A stretch of 64,000 nt of DNA from Sphaerolaimus hirsutus (GCA_964036195.1 OZ038457.1:26856787-26920786), one strand, 5' to 3'; positions 21,318 to 33,207 are shown, counted from the stretch's first letter. The notes: generated by a model from the sequence alone, not told the origin. A program made the numbers and translations.

Positions 21318-24300
21318 ATGGCAGATTCAGTGAAAAAACCTGGCAGTGCCAGCAGTAAAAAATCACTTCACAAAAAGCATTCAAACACCAGTTCTGAGAC
21401 TTCAGAAAACAAGACAAAGTCACCAGAAAATGAAGGATGGGTCAAACCTTCATTTGTTGCACTATCTGCAGCAAAAAGTGATTCTGAGAGACTTGAATTC
21501 ATACACAATTTGGACACTTTTCTGCAGACAGCCAACATGGATTTTAATGAAAACAAGACAGCCAGAACAGATAAAGTGCACAATGAAGTAGCTAAGTTCA
21601 TGAAACACTTTGGTCCAACATTGTCAGTTACTGTGAGACAGTGTGTTTCCTCAATGGATGACCTGAAAGCACAAAGTTGCGAACAACTATGTGGTATGCT
21701 CAATGATATTTCTGCATTTGTTTGGGCCAACCAGAAGGAAAAGTGTGAGTATTTTGAGAATTTTTCAAACATTTTCATTTGTGGTGCTGGTTGTGAACTT
21801 TGAGCAACATTTTTCTCAGAGAAAGCACAATGAAAAAGTTACTTTTGCTTCAATTAAACAAAAATGAATTAGTGGAAAGCTTCTGCAGTTCATTGCTGTT
21901 GACACAACAAATGTTGGAAAATTGCTGGCAACAATATTGATGACTCAATGGACTAGAACATCCACATTTCACATAATCTCTCACCCAATCCCACAGTGCC
22001 AAGCAAAACTACCAAAAATGGTTTGATACAATTGATAAACCTAAACACTGCTGCTGGTGTTGGTCTGCTTCAAGCTGTAATGCATCCCAATTCAAAGCCT
22101 GAATTAGCTGCCCCTGTGCTCCAAGGGTCATCAGGCAATCTTGCAACTTTGATCAAGTGTGTGGAACATGAGTGTCAGAAGAAAGATGGTGATTTGGTTG
22201 AGTGTCAATGTGCAGAGGAGTTTGGCCCTTTGCATGCTGCCGCTGAGGTGGCACTGTTAGTGGCTGGTGAGTGAGAAAACATTTAATTGTTTTTTTCAAC
22301 TTTAATGACATACATATTTGAACATTTCAAATGGTTTCAGCATCGAGGCACTGTCCTGACTCGCTGAAACAATATTTTGACACACTGTCAAAACACTACA
22401 ATAATTGTTGCAATCTGCAATTCATTATTTGTCTCAATCAATTGTACCCCAAAACTGTGAACAAGCCCATTGAACAGATGTTACCATTTCTGTTGAGAAT
22501 TGCAACACATGTCAAACAAAAAGGTAGCAAATCTGGTGATCAGGCTGATGAGCCAACTGCATTAGTAATTGGTTAGATCTGGGGTTGCATTTTCCTGACA
22601 ACAATATGATAATATGACACTTTAATTCAACTTGGGCAAAGAATTCAATCATACTGTATTAAAGTTGCTAAATAAAAATGTTGGCTCTGGAATTTTCCAG
22701 TGCTAGGTCTTTATTGCAGAATGTAGAAAAATAATCATTTTGCCTAGAATCCAAAATCAAATTGTGCAGTGAAAGTGGACCACCCTCTAATATCCAATAA
22801 TATGGTTTATAAATGGAATATTTTGGTATTTGTATTGATGTTGTAGTTTTATTGAATACTGATTAATTATGTGAGCTCACATATTTACTGTATTTCGTTG
22901 AAATTGGGAGGGCGTATTCGGGGGGGGGGGGTATTATTTCATCAGAATATTCATGAAATTCATGGTAAACAATACGCTGTTACATACCCCAAACCAGTAA
23001 TTAATGTGACTAAATATTTAGGATATATTTGGACTTATCAACATAATTGCTACACCAACTACTGCATGTGTAGCTGCGATGCAAACTAGCAGCAATAAAT
23101 ACATCATGTACGTCATTCCAGATGGGGGGTATTTCGAGGGGGGTGCTTATTTTTTCCTCAGCTCAAAAAGACCTGGGGTTATTTTGAGGGGGTAAATTCA
23201 GGGGGTGGGGGTATTTCTAAGAAATACAGTACATAGCAATGGAAGCAGAGGTCACTCACTGCCCACTGGTCGCAGGGTGTAAATACATTCTTAACATATG
23301 GCAGCAATTGGATAGTGTACCTAGTTATTTAACAGAAATTTAATACTTTTCTTAAACTCTGCACATTGTTTTCTCCACTTCATCTTGGAAGAGCACATGT
23401 AACTAATGTAAAGTTGAAGCTAATTTTAAAATTAAAACAAACTGAGTACCCAGTCCCCATCCAAACACCACAGGCCCTGCCCTCTTCATAATGGCACCAG
23501 CAGCACTAACAGATTGCAGTGTTCTATCACTGCACTTGGTATTGGAAATTGCGAAGAATGCACCAAATGCTTTCAACTCAACCAAATGTGAAAATGCTGC
23601 AATGAAGTTGGAATCAGTGTTCATTGCTGGCGAACAGCCAAGTGCCAGCATGGCATTGGAAGTGATCAAAGTTTTGGTGTGCAATGATGCAAAGAGGCAC
23701 TCTGGGGACTGCAAGTTTGACATCTACTATGAAACTGCTTGCAAGTCAGTTTACCACATATTTACTTACCGTATTTCCTTAAATTACCCCCGGTGGTTTA
23801 TTTTTTCAGTGTGAAAATTTTGAGAGAAAAACGTGAAAAATTCAACAATAACCACCATTTATAAGTTTATAAGTTTTTACAGCCTTATAAAAGGATGCAG
23901 ATGGTATAAACGATGTTATAACGTAACACAGTAAGTGTTTTGAATGTCTGTTATGCATTTCCCGGACCACAAATTCATAGTGCCCATTTTGAGGGGGGGG
24001 GGTATTTCGAGGAAATACGATATGTACAAGCACACAGTCAGTATATGCCTATTTTAATATGCAAAATCGGTCATGCAAGCTGCAAAGTCACAAATGTTAA
24101 AATCCTGTGTTCGACACTCCTCTTCTTTACTCCTCTTGATGTGACATAAATGTTATTTTCTTATTTTCATGATTAAAATGACCAACATAAATATCAGGCA
24201 ATTTCTTCCACCACGATCACTACAAACAGTCACTGATATCCTAATACAAAATGTTGTCCAAGACACCTCAAGTGCAAAAGAGTGTGTTGACATTATGGCA

Positions 24301-24891
24301 AGAATATTGAAAACACCAGCATTTCCTGTAAATGGGAAAATTTATATTTTACAAGCATGGACAGAACTGGCTGATAGAGAAAAACAGGTATGTTGTACGT
24401 TACTGGAGCTTAATGGTCTCCTGCACCAGCAATAAAACATTAAAAACTTATACATTCAATAAGATATTGTGATTTGTGAGTATTGCTCTTTAAATATGCA
24501 GCGTATATCCATTTATTCCAATAACACATTGGCGGTAGAAAAACAAGCTATGATTTTGCAAAAAAAAGTACAATGTACAAAATCCAAACTTGCAAATTTT
24601 TTTGTTTATATATCAATTCTATTTCCCTCAACTGTTCAGGCAAATATTTTAAAGAGGTCAACTTTGGCAAAAGGATCTCTGAAGGAACTTTGTGAGGGTG
24701 AACAGAAAAATGAATTGATATCTACCTTATCCAGTGACCTTGTAGCTGTTTTTGATGGTGTTAGACCAAAGTCAATGTCAAGGGCAAAAAGTGCTGGAGG
24801 GCAGAGTCTACTTTTCAAAGATCAGCAAGCTATTTCTGATAACTCTGTTGAGACTGTTAAGATACAGTCACAAAGTTGCAACATATTGTAG
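21318..24891 (+). CDS. Unrecognised helical protein, 6 exons, about 546 residues
   Basis: Exons 21318-21744, 21997-22266, 22341-22571 (or ending 22523 with the same phase), 23474-23744, 24198-24387 and 24640-24891; all junctions are AG/GT and keep phase, giving 546 (or 530) residues ending at TAG 24889-24891. ATG 21318 has an A at -3 and G at +4. The N-terminus (first 40 residues) is Ser/Lys-rich and looks disordered; the rest is predicted by eye to be helical, with leucine/alanine-rich repeats that suggest an ARM/HEAT-like solenoid. There is no signal peptide or membrane segment. The last four residues are CNIL, which fits a CaaX box of the geranylgeranyl type (Leu last). I do not recognise the family. 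Introns 3 and 4 carry CCGTATT-type elements. AATAAA at 25114-25119 is a candidate polyadenylation signal. Confidence 0.8.
22886..23231. mobile_element. CCGTATT-type element in intron 3 of the 21-kb gene
   Basis: Left TACTGTATTTCGTTGAAATT, right GGTATTTCTAAGAAATACAGTA. It has inner copies of GGGGGGTATTTCGAGGGGGG and TTATTTTTTCCTCAG. Host intron is 22572-23473. Confidence 0.8.
23767..24021. mobile_element. CCGTATT-type element in intron 4 of the 21-kb gene
   Basis: Left TACCGTATTTCCTTAAATTA, right GGTATTTCGAGGAAATACGA. Nearly the same core as the element at 35990-36240 in opposite orientation (ACAGCCTTATAAAAGGATG and ACATCCTTATATAAGGCTG). Confidence 0.8.
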
Positions 24892-26085
24892 TTCTCAGTA
24901 TCTTTTTAGAATTTTGTCAGAATATTTTAGTGTGATTTTTAAAACTATTGTGCCAAGTGATAATATTGCAGGATTATTTCAGGTTATTAACATTACAGGT
25001 TGCAGGAGAATGTTGAGGAGTTTTAAATGATTTGTCTGTGAATAATTATGCAGTTCTGTACAAAAGAAAATTCCACCTATCTAAATTTTATGTTTTATCA
25101 CTAGAAGTGTCATAATAAATTTGTTTTCATTTCAACACAGCAGCCAGTTTTTCGAGCTGTCAAGTGACAAGAAACGTATTTTTGTTGGACCATTTGCCTA
25201 AAGCTTATATGTATATTTGCCGTATTTCCTCGAAATACCCCCCCCCGTCTCGAAATACCCACCCCCCTTAAAATGGACACAATTAAATACTTACCCACCC
25301 CCTCGAAATACCCCCCCCCCAAATTGAGTGTACAGAGTATGTACATGACAAAACTGCGGTTTGTGATTCGGGCAATGCAAAACACATGTTGAAAACAATG
25401 AATTGTTACGTTAGAGCAGTGTTACACACTTATATAAGTGAATAGACTCTTATATATAGCGGTTATTGTTGCATTTATCTACATCTGTGTACGTTACAGA
25501 TGACAATTTAGTACGGGAATTTCAAAAAAATTCTAACGAAATAATAAGCCCCCCCCCCCTCGAAATACCCCCCCCTCCGTTTAACAACCCCCCGCCCTCA
25601 AAATTCTCACTCTGAAACAATCACCCCCGGGGGGTATTTCGAGGAAATACGGTACCTCTGTCCTTCTTAAAAAAGTGTGTGGAAGCATCATATCCCGACC
25701 GAAGGTCGGAGATAATCCCGCTAGTAATCCATAAACCCACCGAAAGGGAGGAGTCCCCGTATGTAATCTTGGAAAAATGCCAAAAGAGCGATGTGGATAC
25801 AACCGTTTGTACACATCATCGCATACATGTGTCAACTGGTGTGTGGGCCACTATTAGCGACTATTTACGGTTGCTTAATCGCATCCCGCGGCCATTATCG
25901 GTGACGCGGACATAAATCCTGCGTCCTTTACTTTGGTTCGTACTATATCCAATTGTATCCAATTATATCCAATACAACCTTGGAGTAGTGCGAAGATTAC
26001 ATAAATGACCCGATCCGCAGAAAGTTGTGAATAAATAAAAGATTTCGAAATACTGTCAGTGGTCCATGCACAGGAGCAATAACAA
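24892..26085. other. Intergenic region between the unrecognised gene and TRDMT1
   Basis: Apart from the element at 25219-25653 no repeat is obvious. The 3' UTR of the upstream gene probably occupies the first 230 bases (AATAAA at 25114). The 430 bases before ATG 26086 must hold the TRDMT1 promoter and 5' UTR; it includes a short hairpin CCCGACCGAAGGTCGGAG near 25697 and three copies of ATCCAATT(G/A)T near 25950. Confidence 0.4.
25219..25653. mobile_element. CCGTATT-type inverted-repeat element
   Basis: Left GCCGTATTTCCTCGAAATAC, right GTATTTCGAGGAAATACGGT. Interior has five more CTCGAAATACCCCCC words, so the terminal phrase is itself tandemly repeated inward. Confidence 0.85.
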
Positions 26086-29000
26086 ATGGAATCATTGAAC
26101 GATGAGCCGTTCAGGCATGTGGAATTTTACTGCGGTATCGGCGGTATGCGCTTCGCGTTGAGAGGTATATTTTCCTCTGTATTTTTATTACTTTTTGTCA
26201 TTTGAAGGCAAGATTAAGTGGTTGGAAGAGTGCCAAAATTGAACTTTGCATGAAGATGCCGGTATTGCGTCCTCCACTGTGGCTGCTTACGACATAAATG
26301 AAACTGCGTTGGATGTCTATCGATACAATTTTGGATCAGATTCTGTTTGTAATCGAAATCTCACTGTGTGTTCTTGAAATTCGCTATTTCTTCAGTTGTG
26401 TTTGTTTGAGTTTTTTCGTTAATCAATTTTATTTATCCATTTGAGGGTTTAACTGTAGCAGAATTGGATGCACAAAACGCCGATCTGTGGACGTTGTCAC
26501 CGCCTTGTCAACCATTCACAAGGTTTTGTGTTTAACAACACTTATTTTTGAAAAAAAGTCAATTTTCCAAAACACTTTTGTAGGCAAGGGAAACAAGGAG
26601 ATGTGGCTGATCGGAGAACTGATTCATTCCTGCATTTGCTCGACTGCCTAGTGCAGTTGGTTGCTGGTCTTTCCGCTGGATAAACGTAAATACACAAATA
26701 ATTAATTCACTTTTTCGAAATTTCTGTATTTATGCAAAGGTAGGGTGGACGTGGCCTACGAGGGAAATTGCTCACGTATTCATCTTTTCTAGCAAAGTCG
26801 TGTGGTTGAAGTGGAAGCTATTTTCATTATTGCGGAAATGTTCTGTTGATTTTTTCAGTTAAACAATCATTTCCAGTTGTTGTTATTTTTCAGAATGAAA
26901 CACAAACCGAGGTACATGGTTATTGAAAACGTGTTTGGTTTCCATCGATCTGAGGCGAGGCGTAATCTACTGAAAATTTTACACAGGCTGGGATACTCGT
27001 GGAAGGTTCGTTTTCGAGTTTCATACGTTTCACATACATGTCAACTAAAAATAATTATACTCGGCGGACTTGATACTCTGCACTCGCACATACTTATGTC
27101 TTCGGATCGCAGCATTCCAATCGGTAACTTATGCACCAACCTCGGCGTTATACGTTGGTGTAGTATACTCGGATGACATTACGCCGTACATTTTCCGGAG
27201 CAAACTCCATCATGATGTGATCACTTTCGTCCCTATCATCATCTCTCGCCATCACGTCGTCTTCATCACGTCTTCCATAAGTTCTCGGCTGGCCGTCTGC
27301 CAGCCGAAGACATAACTCCTATGTATCTGTTTGTAGAGTATCGTGTCTGCCGAGTATACATACGTTGTTCCCACTATACAGGACTGTTTCCTTTCGGAAA
27401 ATGTATGCCAGTAAAGTCCGCCGAGTATAGCGACTACATGTCCATTTAATAGTAGTCCCACCCTCCAGGAATACCTGCTAACACCGACACAACTGGGTAT
27501 ACCCAACTCTAGATTGCGTTATTACCTCACTGCCCGTCTGATAAGTGAAAATGGTGTCCAATCTTTGCCTAATGAACAATTTGACGACTTGCAGAGATCT
27601 ATCCCGAGCACTTCTTTGGATAATTTTCAAAATTTAAATGACGATTTTAAGCTTGAGAATGATGATCACGTCGAGGTGGGTTTTCGGAGCGCTCAGTTGA
27701 TTTTCAATATTCGTGTATAGTCGACAGACATGATATTACACAGGTTTGGTCCACTTATGTTTCGCTTCGCTGAGCGTCAATAAAATTCAACATCTTACTG
27801 AACAGCGAAGTGCGATACATCTTAAATATGGTAGAAAAACGGTGCACAGTGGGTCGTAAATATGTCAATATGTATAGTCGACGGACATCTCATTCTACAA
27901 AATTGGAAAGTTATATTTTGTTCTTGTGGGGCGAACCAGAAAGGAATTTAGTAAAAAAGAAAATATATAGATAGTAAGAAGGAAAATAAAAATGTGCTGT
28001 TCTTTACGCACTCGTTTACTCCAATTTTTGTGCCGATAGGTGCTGCAAATTTTTGATTATACGTTTACCTACGTTTAATCTAATTCATATTTAGAAAAGT
28101 TACACGCTATCGATTCATTTTGACGAAAACTTGTTACGTTCAAAATTTTGAATTCAGAAAACGTTCCCGCTTTGTATTTATCCAGATCCAGACGACGCTT
28201 GGATGGCATCATGCCAAAAAACTCAACTACACTTTGACGGGGGTTTGAATTGTGCGGGCACAATTGAATAGTTTCACTCCGTATATGCGTAAGCACGAGT
28301 CACCAAAACAGAGTTCTACGGGTTGGATACAGCGTGCATGATATGACATCATGCAACTCATTGTATAGTATCATGTCTGCCGAGTATAACAAAAGTTTTG
28401 CCAACTGGTGCCAATTCCAAGTGGAGAAGTGAAAACCCATTTGTGAAGTGGGAAATGAAATGTCAAATAGAAAGTTAGCGAAGCGAATTGAGAAGTAAAA
28501 CGTAAACCTAGGTTTTAGCTTTTTGCTTCTTATTTCACTTCTTCCCACATCTCATTTTACTTCGCTTTTTATCATACTTTTTATTTGCTAATTTACTTCT
28601 TACTTCTCAAATGGTTTTTTACTTTTCCACTTGCGGAATTGACACCTGTTTCAATTTTTTATCATGATGAATGTAGCTGTCTTTTTGCTATATAACGTGG
28701 TGTTTTCGGCCAATCAAAGTGCACATTTGTCATTGTAGACAATTGGCAGCTATTTGGAACGACCGGAATGCGTGGGGCAGGAGCATTACGTGCCAGCGCA
28801 GCACATACAAAAGTATGGCCGCACCTACGATATTGTCAGTTTTCTTTCAAATTTGCGTGAATACCCGGCGGACATCATACTTAGTAGTATGAAAACCAAG
28901 GGTATCTTGAATTTCGACCTTCTGAGTGGTTGGATAGATAGCAAATCGCTCCTCCGGAGGGATAGATAGCTGAAAATTTTTCTGGGGGGGGGGGGGTTGT

Positions 29001-31027
29001 GGTGGTTCGATATATAGGCTTTTTCGGGCATACAAGGAAGAAAAGGGCGAAAAATCGCTAAAAGTAGGTGTAAAATAGCTCAAAAATGGTATACAAGAGC
29101 ATTGAGTACTAAAAATAGCTGAAAATAGGCAAATAGGAACCAGAACTATGATTTTGGAAGTGAAAATCTATAAAAAGTTATGAAAAATAGCGATTTTGAG
29201 CGAAAATTGGGGTATAGTTTCTCAAAAATCGCTCCAGATAGGTAGATAGCTGGGCGATTTGGGCGGGGGTTTAGGGGGTAGTAGCCCAAAATTTTGCCTC
29301 CGGGATAGATAGATAGCTGGGCGGTTTGGGGGGGGGGGTAACCCCCCCTCCCCATTCGAGACCCCTGATGGAAACTTACCATAACCCATCTGAATAGTCA
29401 ACCAAAAATTATAAAGTTTTTTCATCATAATATTTAGTTTTTACTATGGGATAACTTATTATGAAATTTATAACATGATTTATTTATAAACTTTTTTATT
29501 TTTTGAATGTTTCTACTTTTTTGTTAACTGATATGATTATGGAGTTCTTTTGGGGAAATCTGCCGCCATTTCTCTCAACGTATTTATTTGACCACTTTTT
29601 CACTGGCATATCAACTGCTGCATTGTCAACATTTTCACTTTTCTTCTCTGTATAATTTGTTTGTGACTTTCCTTCGATCTCCGAATTTTTTCACGCCGAA
29701 TGTGGTGTACATCCATCAATTGTACTGCAGGTTTTCAGCGACAGCAAGCACTCGTGTTGTTTCACAAAATCTTATGGCCGCCTGGCCGGCGCTGCGGCTG
29801 GATCACTGTTATGCGTCAAAAGCGATCAAAATTCTAAATATCACGTTGGTTTTTCTTTCATCCGATATACTTCCGCTAAAATAATAAGTGTATTTTTACC
29901 TTTTCTCGATGCCTCGGTACTTTACTCACTTTCTTTTGTCACTTTTTGATACTCTAGGTGGTATCGAAATTCTTGTAATCGGTATTCCCAAGTGTGTATC
30001 CATGATTCCTTGAGGTTCTATGATTATTCTATCAAATACGGTAAGCGTTAATATTGTTGAAATCTTTCAGTGTGAACAAACTCGTCAGTGCGACATAGTT
30101 GTACTTATTTTACACAGGAAAGCAGCTCAGACACAGAATTTGATTGGCAAAGATTGGCTTCTCTGCGGCCGCGTTATTTCTCTTGGCGGGAGGTGGCCAA
30201 TTTGATGGCTTTCCCTGATGATTTTCGTAAGTTTGATTGACTTTCTTCTACATTTTGGGTGTTTTATTTTCTCAAGTGCCTCCATGGGCTCGGAATTTTG
30301 CTCAAATTGGTGCAAATCATGAAGAATCAAATGCACAATAATGTTCCCTCGTATCGAGACGCTTCTAGGGTTCAAACGGGATCCCGATCCCAATCCCGGA
30401 TCCCGTGAAATTCTGGGATTTACCAGTCCCGATCCCGAAACCCCAATCCCGATCCCGATCCCGAAATCCAAAAATACCAATCCCGATCCCGAAAATTTTC
30501 AAATCCCGATCCCGAGAAACTCCCAAGTCCGGGAACTCGATCCCGGAAAAATTAGTGGAAATTATAAAAAGTGAAATAATGACGTTTTTGCATGCAAAAA
30601 AGTGGATGCAAACCCCCAGTGTCAATTTTATGCCAATTTTCTGGCATCCAACAGTGTTTTGAGACCTTTATGAACAACTGTGAAAGCCAGAAAAATGCCC
30701 AAAATCTCTATCCCTAGAACCCAATCCCGATCCCGGAAAAATGCCGATCCGGATCCCGTGACCCCAATCCCGGCCAATCCCGATCCCGATCCCGAAATCT
30801 TAAAAAAACAATCCCGATCCCGAAATCTCCCGATCCCGATCCCGAAAAGTCAATCCCGTTTGAACCCTAGACGCTTCAAGCAAAGAAATCATTTTCATTT
30901 CTCCATCATTTTAGGTTGCCCTCCCAATTTGCGTGGAATTAAAATGCGACAACTACTTGGCAACAGTATCAATGTAAAAGTTGTCGCCGCTGTGATGGTT
31001 AGCTGTTTCAAAGACAAAGACTTATGA
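26086..31027 (+). CDS. TRDMT1: tRNA (cytosine-5) methyltransferase DNMT2/TRDMT1, 10 exons, 369 residues
   Basis: Exons 26086-26164, 26256-26365, 26446-26522, 26584-26659, 26877-27005, 27469-27675, 28739-28834, 29731-29844, 30118-30226 and 30915-31027; every junction is AG/GT, phases agree, and the total is 370 codons including TGA. Motif I is YCGIGGM (15-21) for S-adenosylmethionine; motif IV PPCQPFT has the catalytic Cys84; motif VI is ENV (131-133); CCFTKSYG near 267-274 is the CFT signature that separates DNMT2 from DNMT1/3; the C-terminus has QLLGNSINV, motif X. DNMT2 proteins methylate C38 of tRNA-Asp in other animals and are about 390 residues. The first four introns are short (61-217); later ones (up to 1063) are filled with mobile elements, but all motifs are intact. 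The start ATG is the only one before motif I. Confidence 0.95.
27164..27359. mobile_element. TATACTCGG-type element in TRDMT1 intron 5, nested in an older relative
   Basis: Left TATACTCGGATGACATTACG, right GTGTCTGCCGAGTATAC. A close copy lies at 57066-57254 (shared core with GCTGGCCGTCTGCCAGC, itself a hairpin). It is enclosed by outer arms TATACTCGGCGGAC (27058) and GTCCGCCGAGTATA (27415-27429), so one family member sits inside another. Confidence 0.75.
28408..28645. mobile_element. Foldback element, CAATTCCGCAAGTGGAGAAG family, in TRDMT1 intron 6
   Basis: Arms GCCAATTCCAAGTGGAGAAG and CTTTTCCACTTGCGGAATTG pair inversely, each followed by an AAGTAAAAACCATTTGAGAAG-like phrase. Related copies are at 46655-46770 and 62201-62458. 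Confidence 0.75.
28860..29480. mobile_element. TATACTTGGCAGACAT element copy 4, split by a hAT-like insertion
   Basis: The left arm (ATACCCGGCGGACATCATAC) is at 28860-28896 and the rest (GAAACTTACCATAACCCATC, then the AT-rich core as in copies 1 and 2) begins at 29369. The gap is exactly filled by the element at 28897-29367. All within TRDMT1 intron 7. Confidence 0.75.
28897..29367. mobile_element. hAT-like GATAGATAGCTG element in TRDMT1 intron 7
   Basis: Begins CAAGGGTATC and ends GAGACCCCTG, flanked by ATGAAAAC (28889-28896) and ATGGAAAC (29368-29375), an 8-bp duplication with one mismatch. The host sequence is a known repeat, so the empty site can be read from its other copies and confirms the boundaries. 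Confidence 0.85.
30365..30870. mobile_element. Inverted-repeat element with ATCCCG simple-repeat interior, 6-bp target duplication, in TRDMT1 intron 9
   Basis: Perfect 18-bp terminal repeats CTAGGGTTCAAACGGGAT. The six bases ACGCTT flank it exactly (30359-30364 and 30871-30876). Most of the interior is CCCGATCCCGAAA-type repeat, with one unique stretch of about 150 bases at 30550-30705. Termini and duplication length match the element at 2242-2658. Confidence 0.9.
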
Positions 31028-31217
31028 TAGAATTGAACTTAAAAGTTTGGATTCTGCCCAGTGTTCTCACAGCCTGGCGCACTACAGTAGCCTCTGTGAT
31101 CTTTTGACAAAATTCTGAACAGGTCATGCGTGTGTGGACTTTGGTTCAATGTGAATTTTCCACTTTGATGTCTTTTGGTGGCACTTCATTTTTCTTGATA
31201 TTTTCACCATCACGTTT

Positions 31218-31223
31218 AATAAA
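31218..31223 (+). terminator. Candidate TRDMT1 polyadenylation signal AATAAA, duplicated by a transposon
   Basis: AATAAA lies 191 bases after the TRDMT1 stop codon. It is part of the 8-bp target duplication AATAAATC of the element at 31226-31715, so a second identical AATAAA stands at 31716-31721. Nothing else resembling a signal occurs between the stop codon and here. Confidence 0.5.
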
Positions 31224-31225
31224 TC

Positions 31226-31715
31226 CAGGGGTCTCCAAAATGGTCTCCACCATAGATAGCAAATCGCTCCTCCCGAGGGATAGATAGCTGAAAAAATTTT
31301 CTGGGGGGGGGGGGGCTCGCGGGGGCAAAATATATAGGCTTTTTCAGTGCAAAGAAGGCCGAAAGGGGAAAAAATCGCTAGTAATTGGTTAAAAGTGGCT
31401 AAAAGTAGGTTTAAAATGGCTAAAAACAGGCATATAACCATGCATATAGCTGGAGAGCACGATTTTGAAGGTGAAAAACTAAAAAAATGTGCGAAAATTA
31501 GCGATTTTGAGCGAAAATTGGGGGAAAATTTATCAAAAACCACTCCAGATAGATAGATAGCTGAGCGATTTGGGGGGGGGGGGTCTTTGGGGGTAGTAGC
31601 CAACAATTTTGCCTCGGGATAGATAGATGGCTGAGCGGCCTCCGGGATAGATAGATAGCTGGCGGATTTGGGGGGGGGGCAGCCCCCCCCCCCAGCCCCC
31701 CCTAGGAGACCCCTG
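31226..31715. mobile_element. hAT-like GATAGATAGCTG element with exact 8-bp duplication
   Basis: Terminal repeats CAGGGGTCTCC and GGAGACCCCTG, flanked on both sides by AATAAATC (31218-31225 and 31716-31723). The duplication length and CAGGGG-type ends fit the hAT superfamily. Interior: GATAGATAGCTGAGCG words and G/C runs; no transposase, so it depends on an element elsewhere. Confidence 0.9.
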
Positions 31716-32189
31716 AATAAATCCCTAAGTTTCTATTGCGCGTGCCGCGTATCCTGATCCTGGCTCCGTTTAATGACACGATTCTGACAATGTTTCATAC
31801 TAACCTAAATTCGCGTGAAATGTTGACATTTCAGTTTTTGTTTTGATATTATAATACGAACGTTTACCATCAACAACAGAAATTGGCATTCTCTTTTCCC
31901 TTTGGGCATTTTGCACTCACTATGCAATTGGGTTTGTTTGCGTAAAGTGCAAAAGATTTTTATAAATTTATATCACCCACAACGTGTTTCACCATGAACT
32001 ACATAAATGCATAAATATATATATGTTTATTTAGTGAACAGTTTTTTGCCACTGGGGAAATCCTCAAATAGTTATTACCTACCATATTAGGTATATGTAT
32101 TGTAAATATGCCAGATACCATATTCAATAGAATAGTCCCACTCATTGGGGAAGCGTTTTTAGTGAATCTTCACTAAACAATAAACTCTA

Positions 32190-32368
32190 AAGTCAAACCC
32201 TGTAAAGTGTAAGGTAAAGTGCATGTCCTGTAAAATGTCGTACAAATTAAAAAGAGGGTGATTTTATCACTTTGACAAATTTGGATAAATTTGACAAATG
32301 TTTGTGACAATTTAAATTTACATGGCATTTGACACTTTGTTTGACACTTTATAGGGTGCGGGACAGCC
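32190..32368. mobile_element. CCCTGTAAA foldback element
   Basis: Left AAACCCTGTAAAGTGTAAGG, right TTTGACACTTTATAGGGTGC; the arms pair inversely over about 70 bases. Member of the family best seen at 39474-39649. Confidence 0.7.
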
Positions 32369-33207
32369 AACTGGGGTGCCGGTGAATTTCAACCTACGAC
32401 AAACGCTAGTTTACAGCTGAAATTTTGGAAATTGATAGACAGATTGGGGCTAAATTTGGGATTACTGAGATTAATGAGAAGTAAACTATGGTTTGACGGA
32501 GATCGAAAATGAATACTCAACTGTGTCTAAAGGAGCTTTATCAGTTTCCCAATGTACAGCCGTAAACTAATGTGTGTGTCCACATTTCATCACAACATCA
32601 ACAAAACACCGGAACTCTCCCATGATGTTTGTATTTACCTTATGTTAACAAAACTTTTTATCATCACTCTGTATTAACAAAAAAATTCAAATAAGCCAGG
32701 AACTTCCCGTGGAACTTGCTCAAGAATACAAATATTTGTTCTCTATTTTCATTTATTGCGTTTTTTAATTGTTTTTTTAACGTTAAAAAATACCCCGACA
32801 TTTTGGTGCCATTTTGTACCTTAAAATGTGTTTCTACGGATGCGGCATATCGAGTGTTCCGTGGCGCAAAAATTTCCTGTGTGCGTTCCATCCCACTTGA
32901 AAATGTATGCAATATAGTGTTTGCATTAATCCATGACATTGGCGCTTGCGCCATTTTTATAGGAGTTGGGATGGTGGGATGGGAGTTAAAGCGAATTGGG
33001 ATAGTGGGATGAATGAAGCCAATAAATAGTGAATTGTTCATTGCTTTTTTATTTGCATACCCTAAATGGTCCTACACACACCAGTGGACAAGGACACCAA
33101 ATGTCAACTGGTTCCCATCCCAATTTAAATATCGCTCACGAGACTGTTGCAATCCTGTTGCAAATGTAACTGTTGAAAAACGAGCGTTGAAATGTGCAAT
33201 GTAAATA

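Noticed and set aside
25680-25900. Possible tRNA or small RNA gene around the CCCGACCGAAGGTCGGAG hairpin
   Set aside because: No cloverleaf, A-box or B-box pattern could be fitted.
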